A program made the translations under genes and the position numbers. From positions 37,574 to 101,573 of the forward strand of contig NW_006768834.1 in assembly GCF_000204055.1 (NCBI RefSeq): a DNA stretch of 64,000 bases. Reading direction: 5' to 3'. Positions 48,341 through 59,217 of the stretch are shown piece by piece; position 1 is the stretch's first letter, and the number at the start of each line of letters is the position of its first letter. Origin of the DNA: Melampsora larici-populina 98AG31. Taxonomy: Eukaryota > Basidiomycota > Pucciniomycetes > Pucciniales > Melampsoraceae. The notes under the pieces are model-generated. The model searched no databases. It was not told the origin of the DNA and was given only the letters and a program-made list of their open reading frames with translations.

Positions 48341-49510
48341 TTTAGGATGGTTTTCTTTTCTCTTTTTAAAACTTGAATATGATTGTTCTTGTAGGGATAT
48401 ATATAGAATGTGATTGAAGTTGGTGTGTTAGAAAAGGGAAAGAATTTCTTCTATACTGAGTTTATGTAAGAAAGAAAAGAAAAATTTGTCCTTGGAACAA
48501 TGTGTTGAAAGAAGATGAGCGTCTTTCAACTATGTGCGGATGGGGATGGATGTGAGTGTGAGGCAGAGATTTTCTTTCTGCCTGTGCACACTCACTCGCT
48601 ATCTATTCCTCTTAGCTCGGTCCGGTCTTAGCGCCGGGTCTCTGATCTACGGGGCCGTTCATCCCCAGTCCTTATGGAACACACGGATACCGTCGTCCCT
48701 TTGAGCATCCGTATCACACAATTTCCTATATAGCCACATAGATATTCTTTGGGATTAGATGCAGGTTTTTTGTCTCAATGAAAGATATAGTCACAGAGTT
48801 TGGCTTTCCAATGAACAAAAAATCAAGTGGTTTGACCAAGAATTGACAAAGATATAAGGGATTGTTGAATTCAAATTATGCCCTCCAATGTCTGTTACAG
48901 GTTGTAATCTAACAATCCTGGAGGTTTTTTGTTAGTACAATCAAAGATTCTCACACTAAAAATACAAAAACATACTCAAATTCAAGGTCTCAGCCATAGG
49001 AACAATATGCATAATTTTGTGTATTTTTGTCTCTCTTCAAGACTGCTCAATATCACTGTTTGTTGGTTTTTATATTTTCTGCCCAGAAGATATTATATTT
49101 TGTGTAGTATTATATGCATTGTGGTTTTAAAAATATGAAAAAATATGCCAGACAATTGGAATGCATCAAAGGGCCCTCCCATTATTTTTTCATATTTTTC
49201 TGACCCTTGCCAGCTTCTCTATAATTTTCTATGTCTACTCAATTTTCTAAACTCCACGGTAAATTTGCGATTTGGCGTAGTGTAAGCGCCTACATGGAAA
49301 ATACAATGTAGGCGCTGGAAGAGGTGAGTAGTGCCAGCAACGATGGACCAGCTGCGCTTTGCTGCGCTTCGGGCCAGTTAACGGAAGCGCAACGGGATTA
49401 ATAGTTTTTTTAGCCCAAATCAGCGCCTACATCCAGTCGTGCAAATGTAGGCGCTACAAATCCAGCTTCATAACCCCTCAGCAGGGTAATGAAGCCCCAT
49501 TTTGATGTCC

Positions 49511-49692
49511 AAAACGCAGTTTGGCCTCGAATTGAGTGCACCGGAGGACGGACAACGCATTTCGGACTCGAAATGAGAGAACCGGAGGACGGAAAAGACC
49601 AAAAACGCAGTTTGGCCTCGAAATGAGTGCACCGGAGGACGGAAAACACATTTCGGACTCGAAATGAGAGAACCGGAGGACAGAAAAGACCA
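49511..49692. repeat. 91-bp tandem repeat in the right foldback arm
   Basis: Two units of 91 bp begin AAAACGCAGTTTGGCCTCGA at 49511 and 49602, with a partial third at 49693. Each contains two copies of the shorter phrase GA(A)ACCGGAGGACGG or a close variant. It lies in the part of the right arm that has no counterpart on the left. Confidence 0.85.
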
Positions 49693-50517
49693 AAAACGCA
49701 GTTGTGTTATTGTATTTGAAGTTTAATACAATCTTCTCATCTCAACATGAAGGGGATCAGATTATTATAATTCAGAAATAGAAGGTTTGTAAATAACTTC
49801 CTCATATATATCAATCAAATTTTAACAAAAAAAACCCATTCTGAAATTCTTACACAAAAAAAAGAAATACAAATTAATCAATAACAACAACTTTGATTTT
49901 TTGAAGGGTGGAGGGTTGAAAAAGTTCAAAGTCCGTGTTCTAGAGTGGAAAAGGGGGAAAGGAGCCAAGGGGCCTCTATATCAGTGGATTTGTACGTGAA
50001 GTTTGACCAAACTTCCACGTACACACACGTGTAGGCGCGCAGAAATGACGCCTACATGGCTGTATTAGGAAAGTGGGCGCTTTTTTCCCATGCCTACATG
50101 GATTTTCCTGCATGTAGGCGTGATATTCACCCGCCTACATGTCAAATCTTAAATGTAGGCGCAATTTCTGAGCGCCTACATGCAAAAAAAGGGATGTAGG
50201 CGTAAAATTCAAGCGCCTACATATGTAGGCGCACCCAAATTACGCCTACAGTCGAAAAAATAAAATGTAGGCGTAAATTCCGTGCGCCCACATATGTAGG
50301 CGCTTCAAATTGACACCTACATTTCATTTTTGGAATGTAGGCGTATACAAATGACGCCTACATTGGTTTTCCAGCCTGTAGGCGTCATTTGAAAAGGGAA
50401 AAAGCGTCTACAGGCTGTATGTAGGCGCTTTTTCGTGGGAAAAAGGCATGTAGGCGCTGTTTTGGCAGCGCCTACATGGATTTTGTGTGGGCTGCAAATA
50501 GCAACGGCCTTAAGGTA

Positions 50518-52600
50518 AAAATATACTATTATTATTATATTTTTGAGTAGTAAGAAGTTAGTATAGCACTCCAAAGACAACATGAGATGTGACTGGAAAC
50601 ATCCATTCTTTAATGAGTATGTAAAAGTACAATAATCTTGTAATGAAAAGAAGCAGAGAGGCATACTCCAAAGATATTTTATGTCTCTGTCTAAGACAAC
50701 TCTTGCGCTGGCATTTGTGGAAGGGATAGGTTCAATCAAGTTGAGTAGCAACACAGACCAAAAACTTTGTTATTTGCTTGATCTGATTGGGTGGTCAGAT
50801 GACCGGGGTTTGCTAGCCAACGCCACCTGAGATGAGGACCATAGCCAACACACATATGGTATCTGGGGCTGCTTGACTGAGAAATGGGGGGTAGATTGAT
50901 CCCAGTCAAGCCAAAAGGTTAGATCCATTTACAGCAAAAGCCTTTGTTTTAAGGGGTTTTGGAGTCATGGTTGTGTTGGGATGCCGTGATAGCACATATG
51001 AGATATTTTGGGGTACAATGATGTTGACCCAGTTGAAGTTTCTGATTTGGTATCACCATTGATGTCAGGTACATTTCTTCAGGTGCCTCACATACAAACC
51101 AATCAAATGTGCACAATGCAAATGATAGACAATGAGAGCATGAATGAAGCACAGCAATAATGTTTGTATTTTTATGTCCAATTGCAAGTTTCAATTATTT
51201 TTTCTCATTCATTGTTTACTAATTCAAAGGGGGGATGTTTGTAGCAGGATACACATATTATCCTGGTTACAAGTTATGGAATAGCCCAGGCCATATCTAC
51301 TAGGTCCATTGTAGTGAGCTATTTATATTACTGATTTAAAATCAAAGGTTAAAAATTACATAACAACTGATTTACTCAAATATATCTTTTGATTATGGTG
51401 ACTTATCAAGTTGTGCAATTCACATTTATTATAATTATTACTCAATTTCATATTTCTTTTTATCTCAACTATTTACAGCCATTCCGATATTGCTTGTCGC
51501 TCCGTTTTGAAAAAGAAAAGTTGAAACCTAAGTTTTTACTCGATAAAACTTCAAACTCAGCTGTAATTCAAGGCAATACAGCCAAACTTCAGGTTTTAAC
51601 CGGTTAAAACTTAGGTTTCGAGCTCACAAACTTTTTCTTTTCAAAAAGGTGCGACAAGCAATATCGGAATGGCTGTACATTTATATTAGAGAAAACATAT
51701 TAGAAGAGAATGTTGTTAGAAAAGATAGTTGAGAAAATTCAATAAAAATTGATAAGAAGAAAATCAATGAAGAGTTTTGATTCCTTTCTTTTGAAAATGT
51801 TCTTGCTAAAACCTCAATCACTTATCAGATTATTAGTGTATTCTGACAATGAAAACGTAAAAATGATCACAGTTTACCAGATAATTATGATATGAAATAA
51901 GGAAAACCATGAGAGCAAGATGATACATTGTGTCCCTTGATCTACATGACAAGTAGAGATATTTATGTCTCAAACCTGTCTTGAGGCTGGGCTCCAATTG
52001 CCTAGTGTTTGTATAAAATGAGGGAACAGCCATGACGTCTACAAGAGTTCCCCGGCTACAAAATATCTTTTTATCTTATCAGGGGGTTTCAAGTTATAAT
52101 GATCTAGCTAGTCGAGTTGATGTAATAGACTTGTTTAATTAAGTTGATTTTGGTAACTTTTTGGCACTTTCTCTTGCTCTAATCAACTGATCTTCCTTTC
52201 CTTTGATTCAATTTTAAGCTTCTTTTGATGGATCTTTCAATTATGAGTTGTAGGTAATTTTACATCTGTGTTTCTTTCTAGTTCCTCTTGTACTAGCTAA
52301 GTTACTTCAATTTAATTTTGATTTAATTTGATTAATTGTTGCTATGTATTTCTTCTATTTTATTTAATGTTGTCTTTTCTCTTTTGATTATAATATTTTA
52401 AGATGTTTTCTGATTTTGTATCTTTGAAATAAAATAAAATAAACCGAAGGAAATGTATGAAACTGAATTAGGGCGGTTCAAGAAGAGAACCGCAAACCCA
52501 CGTGACACGAAGTCTTGATCCACAAATTTAAGGCCGACTAGTACTTAAAATCCTGGTTTGCACAGTCACGAACATTGTAAATGTAAGTTTTAAGTCCCTC
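50518..52600. other. AT-rich DNA, no supported gene; one MITE inside
   Basis: Apart from the MITE at 51476-51675 and the inverted-repeat arm at 50681-50792, which complements 40562-40673 with about four mismatches in 112, I see no supportable feature. Confidence 0.5.
51476..51675. mobile_element. 200-bp MITE with ~45-bp inverted repeats and TA duplication
   Basis: It starts CAGCCATTCCGATATTGCTT and ends with its exact complement; pairing continues for about 45 bp with few mismatches. TA flanks both ends (51474-51475 and 51676-51677), the mark of Tc1/mariner-type elements. It is non-coding. Confidence 0.9.
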
Positions 52601-52639
52601 CAAAGTCAGGTCCAACGCATCTCACCAGTCGTCTTTTTC

Positions 52640-53070
52640 GGTTTTTTTCCTCAGTTCCTGTATTTTTTTTGGATCATCTTGTCCTAGCAAGACAAAAAAG
52701 AGGTACATCTTTCTCTGACTTGACCTCAAATCCAGCAGCCTCTTTCTCGGCTTCGATCTCAAATCCAGCAGCCTCTTTCTCTGACTCGATCTTGAAGGTA
52801 GATCAACCAGCCTCTTTCTCTGACTCGACCTCAAATCAACCAGCCTCTTCCTCGGCTTCGACCTCAAATCCAGCAGCTTCTTTCTCTGCCTTGACCTCGA
52901 CCTCGACCTCAATCACCTGTCGCCCCAGCTTTCCCCGGAATGCAAAACTTAAAGGCCAAGCTCAACAATTGCCCAGTGGCCCTTCTGAAGGCAGTGAACC
53001 TGAGGAAGATCTAGCTTTTCCACCAGTTAGGCAATCCATCGCAAGCCCTCTGGTATCAACGCCTGAAGCG
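52640..53070 (+). pseudogene. Gene fragment with 33-bp repeats, cut by the second hAT
   Basis: An open frame on the plus strand contains six 11-residue units of the form SFS(D/A)xTSNPAA (about 52710-52905), then CRPSFPRNAKLKGQ, SEGSEPEEDLAFPP and VSTPEA. After about 53070 it runs into the GC-rich terminus of the hAT element, so the original 3' end is missing. The upstream exon (acceptor near 52655) is uncertain. I do not recognise the protein; it is Ser/Ala/Pro-rich and probably disordered. Confidence 0.45.
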
Positions 53071-54019
53071 ACCCGCCGCAAAAAGCGGTGGCGGGGCGGC
53101 GACGGGGCGGGCCGCCCCGTTGCCGCTACAAAAATTTTTATGCAGGGGGTCCAATTGCCCCGCCACCGCCCTCCCCAGAAAAATCAACATGTAGCGGGAC
53201 GCGGGATTGGCGAGGCTGGTCAAAATGATGCCCCGCAGCCGCCTGTCAGAGCGGTATGTAGTGGGTATAAACTATATAGTCTATTACCTTTCATTCCCTT
53301 TCCACCGCCAAGAAATACGTAAAGACCACTCAATCCTTGGACCGACTTCACTTTGACTCTTCCACACAAGAAACAACCCTCAATACATCCAACTAACCTT
53401 CACTAACCTCCACTTTGGTATCAGCACGTTTTCAAAGTTTGAATTGGGAACTCGGAGTCAAATCAGCCTTTAAGTAGCCAAATCTTATCATATCAACAAT
53501 AACAAGAGGTCATCAGACGTAGGTGAACGGGCATATGGTTTATCATTTGTTTTATCAGCACATTTTCAAAGTTTGAATTGGGAAATCGGAGTCAAATCAG
53601 CCTTTAAGTAGCCAAATCTTATCATATCAACAATAACAAGATATCATCAGAGGTGAACGGGTATCGACTATCATTTGTCTTTATTGATTTCATTCATTCC
53701 TCTCTTATACTGAAGTGGGATACTGATGATTCTAGCTTCTAGCTTGTTTTTTCTTGATCCTCATTAATGAGTTTGCCTGTGAAATCAAACCTGTTTAGAA
53801 AGAGATCAATGACGACATATCATGATGGACCCTATCTTATGTGCTCAGGACTCTATATAAGGTGAGTGGAGTGACTCTTAATCATTTTATTTTTCCCCAG
53901 TTGGACTTGCTTCACAAATTTTCCCTCAGATAATAATAAACTTACAATCATCTTACCATTTTATTTAAATTTTCAACGATCAAATCTCTATTTTGATTCT
54001 TTGATATAGTTTAGATACC

Positions 54020-56185
54020 ATGTCTCTTTCCAACTCTACCCTTGCACCTCCTGGTTCTGCTACTAGTACTTGTCCTAATCTTCATCCAAGAAGTCCTACT
54101 CACTGCCAGCATTAAATATGTTCCCTGGTCGGAACATGACCTAGGCTGGGAATATCATTGAGAGAAGAATGGTGCATCAAATCATCTTGCACTGCACATC
54201 TGAGCCATAAAGCATACACTACATATGTGCAAACATCTGAGTAAATCCTTAGCTATCAGCTACATACAGGTCCGCTCAGTTTTCTGCTCATCTAGATAAG
54301 AAGTTCATGTGTAATACATGCTGTAACTTTGTTCAGATTGAGCCACACATCTCAAAATATTGACTACATATATCACAATGGCTACTCAGGAAATATTCAT
54401 GGAACTGTGTAACAGTAGCAGGATGGGAATGTGATCACTAGGACCCATATTCCCATCTGGGAACCTCTTTAATGCTGGCATACTGGTCCTAGTGCTAGGC
54501 CAGGCTTTGTGATCCAGTCTCCCGACTCGCGAGTCTCACTTAGCCATCCTTTGAGTGACTTACCCAAGTTTGATCTTGATCAAAATCCTGGAAGTAGTCC
54601 CTATCATCCAGAAGAGCAAGCTGATACCGATGAAGCATCTGTTTCCTCTGTTGATGACAAAGCTGTTTCCGTTGTGGAAATAACCAGCGCCACCGACTTC
54701 CTGGCTTCTGTGCGACACAACGAGAAGAAGAATGTTTGACGAGCAAAGGCCAAGGAAGTAGCAAAGGCAAAGTCTCCTCGTGGGCGTGGAAAGGGTCGTC
54801 CCAGAGGCTCTGGTGCCTCCGCCAATTTACCTCGAGCAGCAGTGAAGAAACGCAAGACAACTGTTCATCCTGTTCTTGTAAGTTCAAAGCTCCATTCGGA
54901 GATTGTGAGTTATTAAAATTGATCGAACTGATCCTTTTTCATCTTTTCACTTCTCATTCTCATTGTTGTCTTTATTCTCTTCTGTTTGTGTCTTTTTTCA
55001 AGACTGGTGTCCCATCTGGTGTCGATGTCAATCAAGACTCTGATGTAGAGATTGTGGATAGTGCAGGAGTTTGACGTGCTCAACTTGGGCGTGTTTTGGA
55101 GCTTTTGGAGTATTACTATCCTCCAACCCATGTGAAAGGTGAGGTAAGGGTTTCTTTTACAATATTAATCTTTCCTCTATGTGTAACGTTCTGCCCTCGA
55201 ATTGACTCTTGGCTTACCCTTTCTTTGTTTGTATGTTTCAGACAGGCAATGATCCTTGAATGTTCAAGTGTCAATGGTGTATGAGCAGGTTCACGTGTGG
55301 TCTTCGCACGCACTACAACCTTTACGCCCATCGGGATGGGGCCAAGGGACGAGCAGCCTGCCCTCGAAGATCTGTGGCAATCCAGTCCGGCTGCATCTTA
55401 CCTCGCACCTGGGCTCAAGAGCAAGCTGATATGGTGGCAGTATCTAACGAAGCCAATGGCCAACCCACTCTCGACTTGTTTTTGTCTCAAGCAACCTTCA
55501 GCATTGATTTGTGTAACATCTTTCTAGTCCTTTGGATCTTGAAGCTCACTCTCCCGTTCAACCGTTTCTACAACATGCCGCTTCGTGCTGCTTTCAAGCT
55601 GGCCAACCGACAAGCCAAATTGAGAACACCAACCTGGGCCGCTGGTGTTGCCAAGGAGCTGTATCAAAGCTTAAGTTCTGCAGTGATATCTATGGTATAT
55701 GTAAGTCCATTCTTTGCTTTCATCTCTCTTTTTACATTCAATCGATCAACTTTATACTTATCTCTTTCAGCATCAACTTTCCTTTCTTTTCACCTTCTCT
55801 TCATTTTGTTTTATTCATCTTTTAGGAGAACACAGGCAAATTTTCACTTGTCCATGACGTTTGGACAGCTAAGGGTAACCGATACACTTTCATAGGAGTA
55901 TCAGCTAACTTCATCAACAGCGAGTGGAATTATTGGACAATTCACTCAACGTTGAAGCTTGTTGCCTGGAACAAGTTCGGTTCACTTCTAGCACCGCCGG
56001 TGGCATGATTCTTGATAGCAAATGGTTTGCACAAGAGGATAAGTATTTCATTTATATCTTAATTCTCCTCTCTCGCTTCTCTTCTTTCAAGTAGACTAAT
56101 TTTTTCAATTTTGGATCAATTACATGATAGGTCAAACTACTGATTCCGGTTCAAACAACAATACAATGGCAAGAGAGATGGAAGT
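54020..56185 (+). pseudogene. hAT transposase pseudogene, N-terminal half
   Basis: The start at 54020 (MSLSNSTLAPPGSA) is interrupted after SPT by the MITE at 54101-54482 and resumes GPSARPGF. Conserved parts follow: a CQWCMSRF...H...H zinc finger (about 55264-55340), LDLFLSQATFSIDLCNIFL, LPFNRFYNMPLRAAF, HDVWTAKGNRYTFIGV with the first catalytic Asp (about 55850), and GQTTDSGSNNNTM. It is clearly related to the transposase at 26562-29949. TGA codons break the frame at about 55072 (after VDSAGV) and about 56005 (in LAPPVA-FLIANG). Everything after AREMEVLK, including the dimerisation domain, is missing. Confidence 0.8.
54101..54482. mobile_element. 382-bp CACTG-type MITE, ACT duplication
   Basis: The left end is CACTGCCAGCATTAAA; the right end is TTTAATGCTGGCAT, which is two bases short of the complement. 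ACT flanks both sides (54098-54100 and 54483-54485). Removing the element and one ACT keeps the hAT transposase frame. A second copy in opposite orientation begins at 63866. A CACTG terminus and 3-bp duplication suggest the CACTA/CMC group. Confidence 0.85.
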
Positions 56186-56194
56186 GTTAAAAAG

Positions 56195-56964
56195 CTGTCA
56201 GAGCAGGGATGATTACAGTTCAGAACAGATCTAATGAACTTAATCAAATCCCACGAATTGAGTTACTCACCTGTCAGAGCAGGGATGATTACAGTTCAGA
56301 ACAGATCTAATGAACTTAATCAAATCCCACGAATTGAGTTACTCACCTTTCACCCAAGAATGCAATAGAATATCTTGGATCAGTTTTATTTCCATCACAA
56401 TTATAAGAATGAACAAGATATGAAAATATGAAACTTGAATGAACAACATACCTGTCAGAGCAGGGATGATTACAGTTCAGAACAGATCTAATGAACTTAA
56501 TCAAATCCCACGAATTGAGTTACTCACCTTTCACCCAAGAATGCAATAGAATATCTTGGATCAGTTTTATTTCCATCACAATTATAAGAATGAACAAGAT
56601 ATGAAAATATGAAACTTGAATGAACAACATACCTGTCAGAGCAGGGATGATTACAGTTCAGAACAGATCTAATGAACTTAATCAAATCCCACGAATTGAG
56701 TTACTCACCTTTCACCCAAGAATGCAATAGAATATCTTGGATGAAGAGGGAAAACTCGCTTTGCTGCTCTTCGAGGTTTAACATTAATAGTCTTTGAAAA
56801 TGATACTTAGGTTAACTATGATGATAAACTGTTGTAAACATAACATGCACTTCTAAACGCTACATATGATATTAGTAAATGATGAATGAAATAATAAACA
56901 CTAAGGTTTCAGACTTTATGAAATATGACATAAAAATTACATAACGAAAATGAAAACTCTAACA
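56195..56964 (-). repeat. Copia 3' LTR with 181-bp internal tandem repeats
   Basis: On the minus strand the Copia coding region is followed by a purine tract (AAATAGGGGGGA) and TGTTAGAG at 56964, the expected polypurine tract and LTR start. Within the LTR a 181-bp unit beginning CTGTCAGAGCAGGGATGATT starts at 56271, 56452 and 56633; a 76-bp partial copy starts at 56195. The far LTR end is near 56186-56196, where it abuts the hAT pseudogene. Confidence 0.75.
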
Positions 56965-56987
56965 TCCCCCCTATTTCAAAATCATTC

Positions 56988-57912
56988 CTAATTTATGTGA
57001 TTAAGTTTGAGAGCATGAACAAGCGCTTGAGGACCTAATGGCTTGGTTAAGTGATCCGCTAGCATTTCTTCGCTTGGAATATGGTGTATTAACAGCTGAT
57101 TTGATTGAATGAGATCTCGAATGTAATGATAGCGTCGATTGATATGTTTAGACTTAGATTTCAAACCGTCACCCGTGGCGGTAAAAATAGCTGAAGTGTT
57201 ATCAATGTAGAATGGGGTGGGTTGTTCCAACTGATGCATTATGTCAAAATAGAAAGATCTAACCCATGCCATGTGTTTAGAACACTCCGTAGCCGCTATA
57301 TATTCAGCCTCAGATGTTGATAGTGCCACGATCAATTGTCGCTGAGATTTCCAGCATACCGCTCCATCTGATACAGTGATGATGTACCCGGTTACTGATT
57401 TTCGCGTTAAAGAGCACTGTGAGAAATCTGAGTCAGAGAAAGCTTGAGGTTCGTCAGTCCCCCCAGAGTAGGTGATTGTAAAATCTTGAGTTCCTTTTAA
57501 ATACCGTAACACATGCTTCGCAGCCATCCAGTGTGAGACAGTCCAGGCAGAGTTGTACTTAGATAGTTGTGATACCGCATATGAAATATCGGGACGAGTG
57601 CACGAAGATATCCATTGAAGGCAACCCACAAGCTCTTGATATGGTATGTCCTTGGCTTCTTCTATTTCTTCCACAGAACCGGGAGTGAGAATGGTCTTTT
57701 GCGGAAGGGGAGTTTTAGCCGACTTGCAGTTGACCATAGCGAATTGTTCTAGGCAGGACTCGATATAGTGAGATTGAGATATTTTGATATACGATCCGTC
57801 ATCGGCAATGTCTAGTTTGATGCCGAGATATAGAGTAGGTCGTTCAGTCCATTTCAATTTGTATTTGGAATCAATGAAGGTCTGGAATTTGAAAAATAAG
57901 TCATCGTTGTCG
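56988..57912 (-). pseudogene. Ty1/Copia polyprotein, C-terminal RT-RNase H fragment
   Basis: From about 57912 the frame carries the end of the reverse transcriptase (SKYKLKWTERPTLYLGIKL; RPDISYAVSQLSKY; AAKHVLRYLKGT) and a full RNase H (FSDSDFSQCSLTRKSVTGY, STSEAEYIAATEC, YIDNTSAI, DHLTKPLG). It ends ALKLNHIN at 56988. These are diagnostic of Copia Pol. The part 5' of RT is missing: upstream of 57900 the sequence changes abruptly to the repeat-flanked FAR1-OTU unit, and the YVDD box is cut. No stop was seen in what remains. Confidence 0.9.
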
Positions 57913-59217
57913 CAAACACCTCGTAAACCTCGGTACTTCGGACCCGCACCGAGGAAAACGTGTACCGTATCCTCGGAGCGGCTCCGTATACAAGCGGCAG
58001 ATGCATTTGGGATGTCTCAGATGCATCTGAAGGCATCCCCCAGCATGCCAAGTCCACTCGCACACGCCAACACAACTGTCTACACATGTATAAACAATGC
58101 CACACCCACATGTGTAGGTGTGTGACACAACACGTTAGCTTGACTTATCTACACACAAACATGTAGATCTTGTACACACGTATGTACACATGTGTGGCAC
58201 ATAAGAAAACATGTGCACACAAACCTGTGTAGTCTTGTGACACGCTATGGCTACTCACACTAAGTACGTACCTAAGTGCATCTTGTACACACCCATGCAC
58301 ACATGTGTGTGTCATGTGTTACACTGTTTTTGATATGTGACACACACAGACTGTTCGTGGTCACACCCACACCCATTTCTCTAAACCTAACCAAATTACC
58401 ACGTGTGATGTGGGTTTGTCACTCAACAACCGCATCAAACACAACCACCCACACGATCAAACACCTCACCCATCACTACACCACACAATTGAAACGAACA
58501 CATTCCTCTCTCATCACTTCTCTCATCACTTTCCTCGAACCAGTGGCAGATCGGTCTGGAATCTACCTTGGTGAGTCCAGTCTATCTACAAACTCACCTT
58601 CTGATCGATTGTACTTACACTTACAAACTTGATTTTTCGAACAACTCTGTATTATATCAATGATTGGCGTAACTCATCCTCACATCAAAAAAACGTCTCT
58701 CACTCATCCTTACATCACCTCACACAGTTTTTGATTGTTTTCTTAACTTCTTTCCATTCAACCTTTCAAACACGTTAATAACGCTTTAAAGAACCCAACC
58801 AATTTGTCCGGTAAGTCCAATCAATCTTCTTATTCTCACAACCTTCAGATCAATCGTACTCACATCAAACACAACTTTTCACACGTCCTCTCACAACATT
58901 TCACACCTTTCTCACAACACATCACACAACTTTCTCAAGAACCCAACCGATTTGTCAACCCTTGCCGGCTGAAATACCTCGGTAAGTTCAATCAATCTTC
59001 TTATTCTCACAACCTTCAGATCAATCGTACTCACATCAAACACAACTTTTCACACTTCTTCTCACAACATCTCACACCTTTCTCACAACATCTCACACCT
59101 TTCTCACAACACATCACACAACTTTTGAACTCCAACACAATTTTCATTTTCAATTCTTTTCCTTTATCATTACCAACCCATTGAATAACCAACTTGATCG
59201 ATCCATTCAGCCTCACG
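57912..59217. repeat. Palindromic and tandem repeats upstream of the FAR1-OTU gene
   Basis: The stretch starts with a GC-rich palindromic zone (CCTCGGTACTTCGGA...CACCGAGG). It continues with short words such as ACATGTGTG, GTGTGACAC and TACACACA (58080-58340) that resemble those downstream of the gene. At 58810-59140 a unit of about 170 bp starting GGTAAGT(C/T)CAATCAATC is repeated twice, and a diverged earlier copy lies near 58567. These start with GT(A/G)AGT, so they may be duplicated 5' UTR introns. Confidence 0.7.

Larger units (their letters stand above)
42172..48719 (-). mobile_element. Tyrosine-recombinase (DIRS/Ngaro-like) retroelement
   Basis: The gene order on the minus strand is gag-like exons, reverse transcriptase-RNase H, then tyrosine recombinase, as in DIRS-order elements. 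There is no LTR, protease or DDE integrase. GTGTGATAC at 42172-42180 is the exact complement of GTATCACAC at 48711-48719. Just inside, the left end has a hairpin (CCTAACTCG-TTGC-CGAGTTAGG) and the right end another (ACGGAT...ATCCGT). I take these as the element ends, about 6.55 kb apart, but the boundaries are inferred. Confidence 0.75.
41128..50509. mobile_element. 9.38-kb foldback element with hairpin arrays, 8-bp TSD
   Basis: The termini GGCCGTTGCTATTTGC (41128-41143) and its exact complement at the right end (50494-50509) are bordered by a perfect 8-bp duplication, TTAAGGTA, at 41120-41127 and 50510-50517. Both arms carry many CGCCTACA/TGTAGGCG hairpins (41160-41460; 49280-49460 and 50030-50490). 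Further in, 41470-42000 and 48750-49270 are also inverted copies, including a CACTACACAAAATATAATA block. A tyrosine-recombinase retroelement occupies the centre (about 42172-48719); without it the host element is about 2.8 kb. No transposase was found, so it is non-autonomous. The 8-bp duplication fits hAT, P, Merlin or Mutator-like elements; the family is unresolved. Confidence 0.85.
53070..56190 (+). mobile_element. Second hAT element, decayed and 3'-truncated
   Basis: It opens with a GC-rich terminus (53075-53260) repeating GGCGGGGCGG/CCGCCCCG motifs like the subterminal arrays of the hAT at 26-30 kb. A 134-bp tandem duplication follows (53421-53554 and from 53555, start TCAGCACGTTTTCAAAG). 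Then come a transposase pseudogene broken by a CACTG MITE, and a sharp junction with Copia LTR sequence at about 56190, where the 3' half is lost. The exact 5' terminus and target duplication cannot be fixed. Confidence 0.7.

Noticed and set aside
41630..49107. A separate CACTA element nested inside the 9.4-kb foldback
   Set aside because: Sequences outside the CACTACAC block are also inverted copies of each other and no direct 3-bp duplication is present, so the block looks like part of the long arms.
41160..50490. CRISPR-like array of TGTAGGCG/CGCCTACA repeats
   Set aside because: Repeats are palindromic, irregularly spaced and in a eukaryotic genome; they form hairpins within terminal inverted arms, not repeat-spacer units.
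53071..53322. C-terminal part of the frame ending FIPFPPPRNT
   Set aside because: It reads through the GC-rich hAT terminus and has Arg/Gly/Pro composition produced by GGCGGGG repeats.
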